Shown here in pieces: positions 20,878 to 32,700 of a stretch of DNA of 64,000 nucleotides; position 1 is the stretch's first letter, and the number at the start of each line of letters is the position of its first letter. Made by a program: the position numbers and the translations under genes. Below the pieces are notes generated by a model. The model made no database searches and was not told the origin of the DNA. It saw nothing but the letters and a program-made list of their open reading frames with translations. Source of the DNA: Chondrosia reniformis (Eukaryota; Porifera; Demospongiae; Chondrillida; Chondrillidae); the NCBI GenBank assembly GCA_947172415.1, contig OX359190.1, positions 7,564,001 to 7,628,000 on the forward strand, given 5' to 3'.

Positions 20878-22660
20878 ATAATAATAATAATAATAATAAT
20901 GATTTTTATTAATGTGACATGCTATTCTGAAAAAAAGATCAGTCAGAAATAGCCCAACCCATGGTGGGTTTACAAGTCACTGGGTATACATTTCCAGGGC
21001 CATGCAGGGAGGGTGTGTGTATTACAAAACCTTTATGGAACAAAAATTAGTGAGAATGAGTGAGAGATTTACGATGAATGTACATACTGTAAATATAATT
21101 TGAGATCTTTTGGTTTGGGTATGTTAGGATGAAGTGTTTTTTTTGGATACTTGGGTAAGAGTAGAAGTTAGGGGATAAAAGTGAGCATTCAGCAAAAAGA
21201 TTACATCTTATATGATTGAAAGCTGGACAGGTTGTAATAAAATGAGTGGAGTCCTCTATTGCACCACAGTTACACAGCTGGCAAATCCTGCTCTCCAGAT
21301 CAACCTTAGGGTGTCTCAATCTGCCCTTCTCAATTTCGAGAGGGAGGCACCCACACCTCAGGGCTGCCAGGACTCTCCTTTTATCAAAATTACCAGTCCT
21401 TATATAGTCATCAGTTGAGGGCGTTCTCTTAATGAGCCTGTAGTCAGCTAACCTGCCCCCAGATCTACTATTTTTGTCTATAGTGTCTAGTCTTAAGGTC
21501 CAATCTTGTAAGGCTAATTTATTTATAAGTTGCATTGTATAACTGAGGAAGTGTGATCTATCATACATGATGGTGTTCATGAAATTACTGGGGTTAGAAA
21601 TAGCAGGATAAGGAGCATCATTGGGGGTAATTAATTTAGAGATTACATCCATAACATTGCTATACCATATATCTTTGAGGTTAAGTTTGGCTAAAAACAA
21701 TAATACCTTCTTGGGCATGCATTTAATAGGGAGACCACAAAGGTGATGCCAGAATTTAATGGTGGTAAATTTAGTATGCCAGTGTAATGGCTTCCAGTTC
21801 AGTTCACCCATGAGTCCGACAAGAGGAGCAGTCTTACCAAGGCCTATAAATGATCTCATGACATTGTTTTGTACCAATTCAAGGGCCTGATATTCTTTTG
21901 CACCCCAGACATGTGAGCTATAACTAATTATACGGACTAGTGTTCGGTATAGATGACTAAAGACATTATAATGGAAGTTACCATACGCTCTAGATTTAGC
22001 TGTTAAGAGGTTGGCAGCTTTGGAGGCTTTCTTGGATATTAATGCAATGGAATTGCTCCAGGTTAAATGTTCATTTAGTGATAAACCTAAGTAATTATAA
22101 TCTTTGGTGTATTCTATGTGAGAGGAGCCTATATGAAATTTGAACTGTGATAGTTTGTGTTGAGTCGGGCGGAAATGAATGACCTTAGTCTTATTGGTGT
22201 TAATTTGGAGTTGTCATTTAGCACACCAAACATGAAGTATATCTAGTAAATGTTGTAAATCATTTACTGATTCGGCACAGGTTGCAATATCATCTGCATA
22301 GAGAAGGCAACTTAATTTATCATTATATATATTGAGGCCAAGCTGGCACTTTTTGAGGTCTATGGCTAAGTCATTAATGTAAATATTGAAAAGTGTAGGG
22401 GAGAGGGGGCATCCTTGTTTTACACCCTGATCTACCTTAAAGTATTCTGTAAAGGTATCGTTAAGCTTTATTGTGTAGTGGACATTAGAGTACATACTTT
22501 GAATAACCTTAAGTAATTTGCCTCTTACACCAATCCTCTGTAGTTTATCCCAGAGATGATTTCTAGGGATAGAGTCGAAGGCTTTCCTAAAGTCAATAAA
22601 GCAGACAAAGGTGTCTAATTTCATTTTCATTCTAGCTTCAGTTACAATGACAATATTGGA
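20878..22660 (-). mobile_element. 5'-truncated non-LTR retrotransposon (LINE)
   Basis: The minus strand encodes the second half of a LINE reverse transcriptase and the C-terminal region. On the minus strand the element ends in an ATT microsatellite tail (plus-strand ATA repeats at 20878-20900), typical of CR1/RTE/I-like LINEs. The 5' end is lost within the RT domain, near 22640-22660. It lies between the dispanin exons and the CatSper gene. Confidence 0.85.
21047..22630 (-). pseudogene. LINE reverse transcriptase fragment with internal stop
   Basis: The frame starts at 22630 inside RT with FVCFIDFRKAFDSIPRNHLW, then QGVKQGCPLSPTLFNIYIND, then the catalytic LLYADD motif. A stop at about 22214-22216, after LLDILHVWCAK, is followed in the same frame by typical thumb and C-terminal sequence down to 21047. 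That part includes a zinc-knuckle pattern (CQLCNCGAIEDSTHFITTC). No endonuclease is present. With one nonsense codon and a missing 5' end it cannot be autonomous. Confidence 0.85.
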
Positions 22661-23177
22661 CGTATACGTATATTAAGCAGAGTCAGAGGCAGATGACTGA
22701 AAATGCCAACTTCATGATCAAAGGCGACATACGAAACTCTATATATACAAGAATACAGTTTCTTCTATATAATTGATCATGAATTGTAAGCATGCAGGTG
22801 CAGTTTCGTGTATTCGTGTGTACATAAGGGTCCCATGAAGTGCTCCGGAAGAAAATTCTCAAGCAAGCCTCAAGTTTGCAGTCTGTATAGTTTCCGAAGC
22901 AAATTTTCAAGAAGTGCATAGTAAGTGGACATATAGGCCTATATATAGTAGCTGGCAGGTGCTTCGTGCATTTGTTGCAGCTGCTTGTCCAGGTAACTCG
23001 TATAGACGTCGATAATTATATCTCTCTCTTATTCGTGATCTAGCTCGTTTCATAACTGAAGGTAAACCAACAGATATTGTTGCATGAGCGTTAATTTATT
23101 GTAACCGACGTCGTCTTCATCATTGCCAACGTATACCTCTGCACTCCTTGTATATAGTTTAACTACTAAACACTACA
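22661..23177. other. 5' flank of the CatSper-like gene
   Basis: No gene is seen here. The region lies between the broken 5' end of the LINE and the CatSper start codon and presumably holds the promoter and 5' UTR. I could not identify a specific regulatory site. Confidence 0.4.
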
Positions 23178-26100
23178 ATGGAAAAAGCGGAGAATAAATA
23201 TGGAGACATTACTGTTGAGATTAGAAATAGCAAGCTTATATTCAATGCTAAGGTAAGAGGTATAGCATAGACTCTCACTGTCATATAGCTACGTGTCTGT
23301 TCGCCTTCAGAGTCTGTAGGCTTTTTCGGTCGTGTAGCAATACATACATGAGTATAATATTTAAACTACACACTATAAGGCCTAGACATTACTCTACATT
23401 CACTCTACAATAAAACTATACGTAGGGAACTAATTAAAGGATATATACAAGAGTCTTCTCTGTTATTCTCTGCTCCACTAAGCTATGCAGACAGTTGTAT
23501 CAGGGAATTAATCCCAACCTTTATATCATTTACTAAACAGCTGTCTATGACTCAACCATCTTTTTGAGTGGCTAAGGGAGACTCCATTAAGTAAACTTCG
23601 GTTCCATCTACTATATTAGCTCATTGAGTTCCTCAGGGGACATGAGTGGATGTGGTAAATCCAGAGTTCAATGATGATGACATATGTATGTATAATAATG
23701 TATTTTGTCTACAGAACCGTAATGACAGTAATTATGGTATACTCAAATTCACGGATGTGGTAGATGAAGACTTAGCTCATGTTGAGGAGAGAATTTCTTC
23801 ACAATTACTAGGAAGACTTTTGGAATCTCTACCGTTTCGTATAGTGATGCTGTTTTTCATTGTTTTGAATTGTGTTATCATAGGCATTCAAACAGACCAA
23901 TACATTGTGAGTAAATAGCATTCTTATACAGTATGCATGGCTATCTTATTATCACAATATTCCTTCTTCCTTCTCTCTTGCTGCCGTTACACGGCCATGC
24001 GACCCCTTGATGGAGGGAGCAAAATGATAGAGACATGATTTTCAGTGCATCATTGAGGGGTTGGTACATGTCTATGGATAGCCCTTCCGCCACGGCTACG
24101 GAACCATCAATTAAATGTTGGGCATTGAGTTGACCCACGCTGTTGGTTAACAGGTTTCTGTCTTTCAGAGATGCATTTGTGTCTTTTCCGATCCCCCTCT
24201 CTCCTGAACTGTCTGAGACACTGCTCACATCACAATATATGCACATATGCACTCTGTTGCTGGGACAACCAAGGCAAATTATATTCCATGCACAACTGGT
24301 GTATAAGAGGCACTTTTGCCTCCTATTATAGTTATACAATATTGCGATATCCCACTGATAACTCAATAAATGCCTATAAGCTTGTGTTATCCCAGGCGGA
24401 GTGTGTAACTATTACAAATATATACACAATGTGGCCATGGATGACTTATATGTAAATTCTGTATAATATTTATATTGTTTAATGTGTATATATACGTACG
24501 TAGGAAAGAAAATATGGTGCAGTCTTATATGCTATAGACCACATCTGCTTGACTGTCTTTGTAATTGAGATATTGCTAAAGTGGTATCACGACTTTTTTG
24601 CATTTTGGAAGAGTGGTTGGAATGTATTGGATTTTGTAATTGTTGCGGCAGCTATATTAGGGCCAAGTGAGTTTATATACATATATTACATACATTAACC
24701 TAACGATATCAGCTGACACAGTAGCAATCTATGTTAGCCTATTATGTGATTGTACATACATAACTGGTTGTATGGAGATTTATAATCACAAATGACTATA
24801 TAGCTATAGGTTAGGTACGTATTAACTGGTACTGCAAGGACTATCTTTATATAATGTTTTAATCTATACTTGTACATAACAGACCTTTCTCTGATGAACA
24901 GTGGTAGTCGTGTACTCAAAAGCTTAAGGGTATTTCGTGCTCTAAGAAGCTTAAGAAGCATCAGTGTATTGGAGGGATTGCAAGTGAGCCATTCTATGAA
25001 TTCCTCAAAATTATTCATCAAAGAATTGCCATTTAAACAGATGCATTATTGTCTCTTTTAGGTGATAGTTCAGACAATTGTCTTATCTCTACCAGACATG
25101 GCCAATATTGTGTCACTAATGGTCATCATAATGTTTGTTTTCTCTGTTCTTGGTGTATCCTTCTTTTCTGAAAGCTGCCCAAACAGTTTTGGATCATTGG
25201 GAAAAAGTAGGCCAAGCTGATAGCAGGAATTTGCCATACATTTTTAAGTACTGTATGTATATAAGCAGCTATGTACCTTTCATATATATGATATACGTAT
25301 ATTATCCAAGCTTAATCAATCATGATAGTATATTATATGTATAAAACACAGAAAATCATGAAAGACTCGTATATATATATATATATATATACAGTCCTAT
25401 TACTTACATGGTATAATTAATAACCCTTGCAAAGGATTTTTGTATATAAATATATAATTCTCCCTTAACATGTTTACATATCCATTGCTTTTACTAATTT
25501 GTTGATTGAATTCTTTTCTTAGCAATGTTTTCCTTGTTTGTCTGTGTCACGCAAGATGGATGGATGGGAATCAATGACGAATTGGAGGTATATAGGATTA
25601 CTAATACATGTATAAGGTATATATATAGATATTATCATCATTGAACTCTGGACAAACTTCCATCGTATGCCATACTGATGAGTCCTAATAAGGACGAAAC
25701 AGCTGTCTATGGCTTGAACATCTTTTGAGTGGCTAGGGGGAGACTCTGGTTCCCATCAAGCGAACTTCAGTTCCTCCCTTTAGCTCATTGTGCTCCTCAG
25801 GAGACATGAGTGGGTAGTGGTAATATATATCCAGATTGAGTTCAATGATGATGATATCGATACTTTAAGATCGGCTTTATTATATATCTTAAAGTTTCCC
25901 TATTTTTCAATATTTTAAGTATATATATATAGATCAGAATTTTAAAATCCCATTGGAAATGTTTCACATACAGTAAAGCAATATAGTAAAAGGCTAAATA
26001 TTCATAATTTACAGTCATAAACACATGTATATGTATATACATACATTTTATTCTTGTCTTTATATACGTATATTTAGGCTTGTGGCTATGCAATACTAGG

Positions 26101-29100
26101 AGCCATATACCTTATAGTCTTCATAACAATTGGTGCATTTGTTTTTGCCAATTTAGTCGTGGCGGATGTTGTTGCTAATTTGGTAAGTACATAGCTTGAC
26201 TTTTAAATGATTATTAAAAATATAAACATACAGATATGGGATATGTTAACAAAGAAGGGAAGTACAGTGTAACTTGGATAATCCGCCACAATTCGTGTAA
26301 GCACTTTTTGGCGGAATATTGATTAACCAAATATCATGGAAAATGGATATTATTCAATAATATTTATAGCCAGCTAAATTGAGTGATAAACATATTTTTC
26401 GCTCCTGCGGCACCGTCAAATTCTTACTCTTATATAGTCACATATTATTTTCTTCTGGGAAATTTTCAAGTCTGTTCTGGAATGCTTATAGAGGCCATCT
26501 CTTAGATCTATCTTGTATAATTAAAATCTTGACGAAAGTGGCGGATTACAAAGATGGAAAACACCTTTAAATGTGAGGCAAGAAAATAATGGTGGATGGC
26601 GGATTTGGTTGTTGGCGGATTACATAGATACTTCTAGTATGTACATTGTATATATCCACTAGATGCAGTGTAAAAATATTAAACACAGTACTGTATGGTA
26701 AAGGGTAACATGTACATATATTCATTCATTTCATTGCATCATATAAGAATGTTTGTCCCCAAAAAAACAAAATGGGTGGGACATGTTAGCTGGCAAAATA
26801 AATAACTGTTTAAAATGTCAGAATTGGTCTCTCCACCTCTTCCTGGGTCTCCCCTTAGGTATTTTTCATTCCATCACTCCTGCCATGGCCAATACCTTTT
26901 CTATTTACCAAACATCCCAACTACTTCATTACAGTTACCCTCCAATTCATGCACTCTTCTCTGCTTCATAATCTTTTATGATACTGGTAACATCCTCATA
27001 TATATGTGTATATATGCATATACATGCAGGAATTAGCTATCTCTGAACAGCATAAGGAAAAACAAAAGAAACTAGATCATGACAAGGCAGCTTCTAAGGT
27101 TGAGGTATTTGATTCCACACCTTTGTTGCTGGAAACTGGATATCAACAAGATCCCCTTGAGATACCAGTATGTCTATTTGTCCAATTATACACATGTATG
27201 TATTTGGAAATTACATGTGGATCTATTTAACTAAAATGTGAAAGATCATACATACGTATATACAGAAAATAGAGTAAGGATTTCTTGTAACTGCGTTAAA
27301 CTTATCTTTTAGATGGTACATCAGCGGCTGATGAAGACCCTCGAGCTCAGGGTCGAAACGTTCAACTAAAAGATTTATCAAGCCAAGCTGTGTTTTTAGA
27401 CACTCAAAGAATCGAAAGATGTACCATCTTAAAGATATCATATGGAAATTATTACAAATCACAACTATTGATGATGTCCTTTGCGTTACATTTTATATTC
27501 CTTTTCCCATTTCCATTTTAAGGATTTTAACATGAAAACCCAATCCTTAGAAACCTATTTTACCATTCTGGCTGCCATTGAGGATAATTTGGTTGAATTT
27601 CATCAAATAAAGGAACAGTTGATCCAAATTGTGCAAGATATCAAAGCATTGGCTAATGCGGATGAACTGAGTGATGATGATATCTTTGAATTTAGTACTA
27701 TGGCAACAGGTGGGAGACATACTATATACATAGACAATCATGTGTGGCATTCACAGGATCAAATCTCAGGTTTCAGAAGTCATGAAACCTATTTGAAACT
27801 CATTGAACAGCCAAATAGGTTTCATGCCATATATGAAACCTGAGATTTGATCCTGTGATTGTTCATGATCATTTATGTACGTATACGATCTTCACATATA
27901 TCTATATATATACGTAGTTCTTGTTGTTGATAAATATATATGGAATAAAATAAATACACTTAATACACTTAATACAAATATTGATTTAAGGTGATCGTGG
28001 TGAAAGTGTGTCCCAAAGTAGCCTACCTCCAGAGGAGACTGCAGCAGTAAAATCTACTTCCAAACCACCAACCAGAAGGGTTTCCATTGTGAGTAACATC
28101 CTTTAGCATGTATACTGTGTATATATAACAAATAAATTCTATTTCTAGGCCACCGATGCTCTAAGTGGTTTGATACTTCGGGGGCAAAAGAGGGGAGTCA
28201 CTTCTATGAATTCAAATTCACTTCATCAATATATGCTAAACCTGAGGTTAGATGCTGTGATTCAATATTAAACATATTCATACACTGTTTGTCTGTGTAC
28301 ATGTATGTGTTTAAGTGTACCTCAAAAGTATGCTTTAGATAGGTATAGTAAGGAGGCATAAAATTTCAAGATAAATGAAACTTGATACTATAGAGGTTCA
28401 TTGCTGCGTAGTTATGTTGAAGAATAGGGGGTGATTATTGGAGCCTTATCACTGCAGGAAAGCTTTCAATTTAAAATTACAAGACGTTTTGATCCGTAGA
28501 TCTTCATCAGTTGTATACAAAATATATAGGGAAGCACAACTGTTTTATACAAGAAGTAGTTGCACATGTGAAATTAAATGACGTATTAAAGGGGCTTAGT
28601 GATGTAATAAGGTTGTAAGTCACAGTAAGATAGGAACAAAGGGGGGGGGGGTGATAATAATACTAAGTCATGGTGGGTCAGGAGGGGGAACCAAACCAGG
28701 CTCGTAGAGTGTGGGATCTGGTGAATGTGCAGGGCTTCCATTATCTCCTCCTGTTTGTGAGGTTGGATTCAACTGCCTTTATTGCTGCCAAAGAAGCTTA
28801 TTTTCCTAGTAATTATGTTCATATACACTAAGGGTATGGTGTACCTTCTGCATGATCACCTCCTTCACACTATTCACTGATATTTTGTAAATAATGCATA
28901 CATTTGTATAGGAAGGATTTTCAGTGAAGACAAGTTGAATCATTCTATTAATAACTAAGTGTTCAACTTGCTAATTCTCAACCAAAACAATCACCTTAGT
29001 AACACTGTTTTATCCTTTAGGTCAACACGTTCATGGCACTCTCTGCCGAGATCTGCTAGTAGTTTTGGATCAACTGCTGTGTCACCTCATCCAGAGGAGA

Positions 29101-29111
29101 AGCATGATTAA
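23178..29111 (+). CDS. CATSPER4: CatSper-family sperm cation channel subunit, CatSper4-like
   Basis: Twelve exons chain in phase to 485 residues: 23178-23252, 23715-23906, 24504-24666, 24883-24983, 25062-25206, 25523-25587, 26078-26182, 27030-27167, 27523-27709, 27991-28088, 28149-28246, 29021-29111. The product has one six-TM ion-transport domain. S1 is PFRIVMLFFIVLNCVIIGI; S3 is WNVLDFVIVAAAIL; S4 has spaced basics (SRVLKSLRVFRALRSLRSI); the pore helix and filter is LFVCVTQDGW, matching the CatSper T-x-D-x-W filter; S6 is IYLIVFITIGAFVFANLVV. A helical, charged C-terminus follows. CatSper channels carry alkalisation-activated calcium entry in sperm flagella. The TQDGW filter and FITIGAF in S6 resemble CatSper4 from memory, and the length is near the vertebrate protein's. 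Paralogue assignment needs a tree. Introns are rich in mobile elements. Confidence 0.85.
23395..23690 (+). repeat. Degraded repeats in CatSper intron 1, including the 3' half of a hammerhead
   Basis: Bases 23395-23520 resemble the GAGAGCTTTGG-type dispersed repeat. Bases 23540-23690 resemble 25700-25850: AAACAGCTGTCTATG, then a GAGTGGCTA block, a TCATTGAGTTCCTCAGG block and GTTCAATGATGATGA. The 5' half of the hammerhead is unrecognisable here, so it is a dead relative of the intact one at 25669. Confidence 0.6.
24240..24370. repeat. Dispersed repeat, inverted relative to 40165-40300
   Basis: The text around CAAGGCAAATTATATTCCA and the GAGGCACTTTTGCCTC hairpin followed by TATTATAGTTATACAAT recurs inverted at 40165-40300 in the helicase gene. 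It lies in CatSper intron 2. It has no coding capacity and is probably a MITE-like element. Confidence 0.55.
25660..25860 (+). mobile_element. Element remnant with hammerhead ribozyme, CatSper intron 6
   Basis: The block begins with the hammerhead at 25669-25713 and continues with text shared with 23540-23690 up to GTTCAATGATGATGA. It is plausibly the terminal part of a Penelope-like or other hammerhead-bearing retroelement. No protein-coding part is attached. Confidence 0.6.
25669..25713 (+). ncRNA. Type I hammerhead ribozyme (complete)
   Basis: Stem I GCCATA (25669-25674) pairs perfectly with TATGGC (25708-25713). Between them are the CTGATGA core (25675-25681), stem II GTCC/GGAC with a TAATAA loop, the GAAA core (25696-25699), a minimal palindromic stem III CAGCTG (25700-25705), and the cleavage triplet GTC ending at 25707. 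Every conserved core base of a hammerhead is present. The tiny stem III is the kind seen in retroelement hammerheads, which often act as dimers. It sits in CatSper intron 6 in sense orientation. Confidence 0.88.
26262..26640. mobile_element. Possible pogo-like MITE in CatSper intron 7
   Basis: The left end reads ACAGTGTAACTTGGATAATC then CGCCA, the look of pogo/Tigger-type termini. On the right, GGCGGATTACATAGATA gives a partial inverted match, and GGCGGATTACAAAGATGG occurs internally. The terminal repeats are imperfect and I see no transposase. Confidence 0.4.
27303..27437 (+). repeat. Foldback element with hammerhead-like core (CatSper intron 8)
   Basis: Arms 27303-27322 and 27418-27437 are inverted copies (20 bp, one mismatch). 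Just inside the left arm is CTGATGA (27328-27334), a perfect stem GACCCT/AGGGTC, then GAAAC (27355-27359), the layout of a hammerhead core. I could not assign stem III or a cleavage triplet, so ribozyme activity is unproven. Related cores are at 43976-44000, 28486-28510 and 60538 onward. Confidence 0.6.
28486..28510 (-). repeat. Hammerhead-like core of the foldback family, mutated
   Basis: The minus strand reads CTGATGA, then GATC paired with GATC, then AAAAC in place of GAAAC. It lies in CatSper intron 11 within a repeat that shares AAAGCTTTCAATTTAAAATT-like text with the region near 43960. Confidence 0.4.
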
Positions 29112-29794
29112 TGTGTACACGTATATTATGTAGTGTATGCACACCTGCCTGTCAATCACATGACTATATGAACAGCTGCAGGCTATTTGGTATTTCTTTC
29201 TTGTTATCTCCTTACATCATACAATACATATTTGTATGTGTATGTGTACGTATATACGTATATATATATAGACTTGCAAAGTTGTTATGAAGACAACTGC
29301 AACTTTACATGAGTAATCTAAAAACCACTTTCCTACATACGTGCATAATACATCTTTCTATACAGTAAAAAGCCTATAGGGAACTAAACCTATAGCTAGT
29401 GAGAGCTTTGGATGAGGATATATCTTTTTTATTATTCTGCTCCACTCTCCACTAAGCTACGTTCATATATATGTACCATATTGCACCAATGACGACAACT
29501 AAATGAAATTAGTCATGTAACTGACTTAAAATTAAGTTAGTGTATTCATTCAATAAAGTAACAACAAATTAATTCATGCAAAATACAAAAATCGTGGAAT
29601 ACGTACAGCACTTTAATTAAGTTAAAACAAAATGTTAGCACACTGTATAATGCATGCAGAAACAACTTATTATAAGTATATACCAAAATTGTTTATTATA
29701 TACATGCATTTAATGCATGTGTTGTAATAGTCATTCTAGGATAAATGGATAAACTATATATAGCTACTGCAATACCAGTTCAATGGACACCTTT
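29112..29794. other. Convergent spacer between CatSper and the helicase gene
   Basis: The two genes end tail to tail 683 bp apart. The spacer contains a fragment of the GAGAGCTTTGG dispersed repeat (about 29326-29470) and AT-rich simple sequence. No gene is seen. Confidence 0.55.
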
Positions 29795-32700
29795 TTAAAG
29801 GCAGTACTGTAAGTAATCTTTCCATATTCTATTGCACCTCAAGATATTCTCATTACCTGTAATTTTAAATTATGAAAAGTAAATCAGTTACAGTAACTGT
29901 GAATACATTACATGTATTATTTATATGTCTAGTCCATATAAATTAAGTAATTGGTGCATATATACATATACTTATTCTGTATACACATACCGACAACAAC
30001 AACACCACTTCTGGCTCTAGTTAGTGCAACACAGACATGATTTTCATTATCAACAATTCCAATATTCTCTCTTCTCCATGACAGATCAACCTTAATTTTT
30101 TGCAATTCTTCTGAAGGTACTGATCTTACAGTTGATATTATAACATAATCAAATTCTGTTCCTGTTTAAATATAATCATATCAATTTGTTATAATAACAG
30201 TCTCTAAATTTGCATTTAGCAAATATATGCATACACAAAATGTTATATATATGACTAGTAAATAACCTTGACTGGAATCAACTGTTTTCACTTTGTAAGT
30301 ATTAGTAGGTAAGTCCAAGCATTTCAACTTTTTCTCAATAAGTTGTTTCTGTTCTTGATAGAAAGTCAAAATACCTACATTTTGTTGGCATCTTGTACTA
30401 GATTGCTGTTTTAATTGCTTTTGTATTCCTCCCATCTGCTTTACCTAAAATTTATACACAAGTCAAAACTTTCCAACCTATCATGTACCCTATAAGTACC
30501 CAGTTTGCATGACCTACGTACATATACTATATATACATAGCTTCTAGAGTATATTCTGATCCTGTTTGTAGCTTAATTTAAGAATTATTTGTATTCTTAC
30601 AATGAATTCAGCTTCTTCCTCATTTGAGTAGGACTTATGAGATTCAACACAATTTCCTTCAATACGATGAAATAGAAAACCGGCTTTAGAGTCTATATCA
30701 ATGGATAGGTTTAGTAAACAAACAATATTAGAAACATTTCATGTATATATAATTATACTACAAATAAATATTAGAGGGGATGGTAGTATGCTAGTATATA
30801 CGTACGTATAGTGGGGACGGCCCAACATAATAGATGCCTTATTCAATCTATTATCAGATATCACCTCATAAATCAACACTGTAAAGATTTTGGTTTCATA
30901 TTTGATGTTATTCACTGGCCTACTCTCCTTGAACTGTCAAGTCCGTGTTCCAATGTGGTATATATTTCCATTATGGACACAATTTTTTGCTGTTAAACAA
31001 ATTAGCACAAACATGCAAAATTATGTGGATGCATACAACCTGGTAATCATTATTTCAGGACTGAAGCTCACAGGTTTAATTCCCACATGCTGAAACATTT
31101 TTTTAATCAGGATGCTTTCTCCTATGTAGACTAACTAGGCTAGCCTAAGGTTAATATTTGGTCACCAAAGGGTCTGAGCTAGGGGGAGAGATTCATTTCA
31201 CAGTGGTGGTTGTACTATGGTGATCACTATTTTGTTTACCTAGTTTCCCAGATGTACATATGTACGTATATATTAGTCACTGTTGGAAACACTGATTTTC
31301 CTACTTCTATATATCCTTAAATTTAAATATATATTTTTTATTTTAAAATAAGAGTCATTAGGTCAAGTAACATGTACACATATTATACCTTTCAGCAATT
31401 TGCTATATAAGGCAGAGGGAACATGTGCAATCTTCTTTGAGTCAGATTTTAGATTTCCGCCATAAAACCATTTTGAAGCAAACCGACAGATGCCCTCTCT
31501 CTAGTATATAAAAAACAGATCTTAATACCAAGTAAATACAGTTGAACCTGCTAAATTAAGTCAACTATGGGATATGATGGACGAACAGACTACATGTTTC
31601 ATATATGAACTGGGACTACTTTAAACAAGTGACTATTATATAAGAGAGGTTACCATTCTCACATGCAGGTTTCACTGTATATATAATTAAACACAAATGT
31701 TAGTGTTAATTATAAGCATTAAACTGTCACTGTATATAATACTGACCATTCTGTATTGGGTTTGCAACTGAAAAAACATGCTTCTATAATCTGCTGTAAG
31801 CAAAGTGGCATAACGCTCAAAAAGGGACCTCTTCAACTTGTCTTCCACTTTCTTACTGTGAACAGTAGGTCCCAATTGCTTATGATCACCCAGTAGGACA
31901 ACCTGCTGTGATATACTAATGGGAGCCATAGTTTCAGGCTCTGTACATCTGGAGGCCTCGTCAATTATACATTGCTCTGGTTTAAAGTATTTTCTAACTC
32001 GGTCACCAGCAGCCTCATTACAAGTGCAGAGAACTATGTCAAACTCTCCTTCCCTGACACAATCAGCCTCTGTAGCATAGACTAGCTTGTGATACAAAAG
32101 CCTTCTTTGACCTGAAGGTACTTCATTCCTCTCTTCACATTTAATAAATTCTTCATCAAGCTTTTTTAACTTGCTTGCATTTTTAGAGAACTGATTACGA
32201 ATAATGCAATGGAGTGAAATGTCTTCTAGATTTTTCTTTGGCTCTTTTCCTGATACAACATCTTCAAACACATGTTTATAGGCAGAAGGACCAGGATATA
32301 TCCTCCTTTCAATTCCCCTACTATAGATACGTAAAAGGCGTAACTTCTCTTTTCTAAAACTGAGCAGCATTTCTATATAGTATCAAAGATGTGGTAATTA
32401 AAAAGGTACAAAAGAAATTATTACAAAAGATACCTTTTATGTATGTAACAACCATTTGGCAGCAATGTTTACTGTATGCACATTTCCTTAAAGTTCTATT
32501 GACAAATAAAGCATTTTACTCTGAATCTAGTTGGCATTTGGAAGGCAGTAGTCGTTTTAATTTCACTTACCAGCCACAGCATCAACTGCATCATTAGTTG
32601 GTGCACAGTAAAGGACACATCTACAGGCTGTAGTTTTTGAAGACGTTTTAATCACATTCTGTCTATTCAGTAAACTAAAAGCATATGCAATATGTGCACC

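Noticed and set aside
23941..24455. Open frames of 94-141 codons in CatSper intron 2
   Set aside because: They lie in repeat sequence between well-supported exons 2 and 3 and carry no protein family signature.
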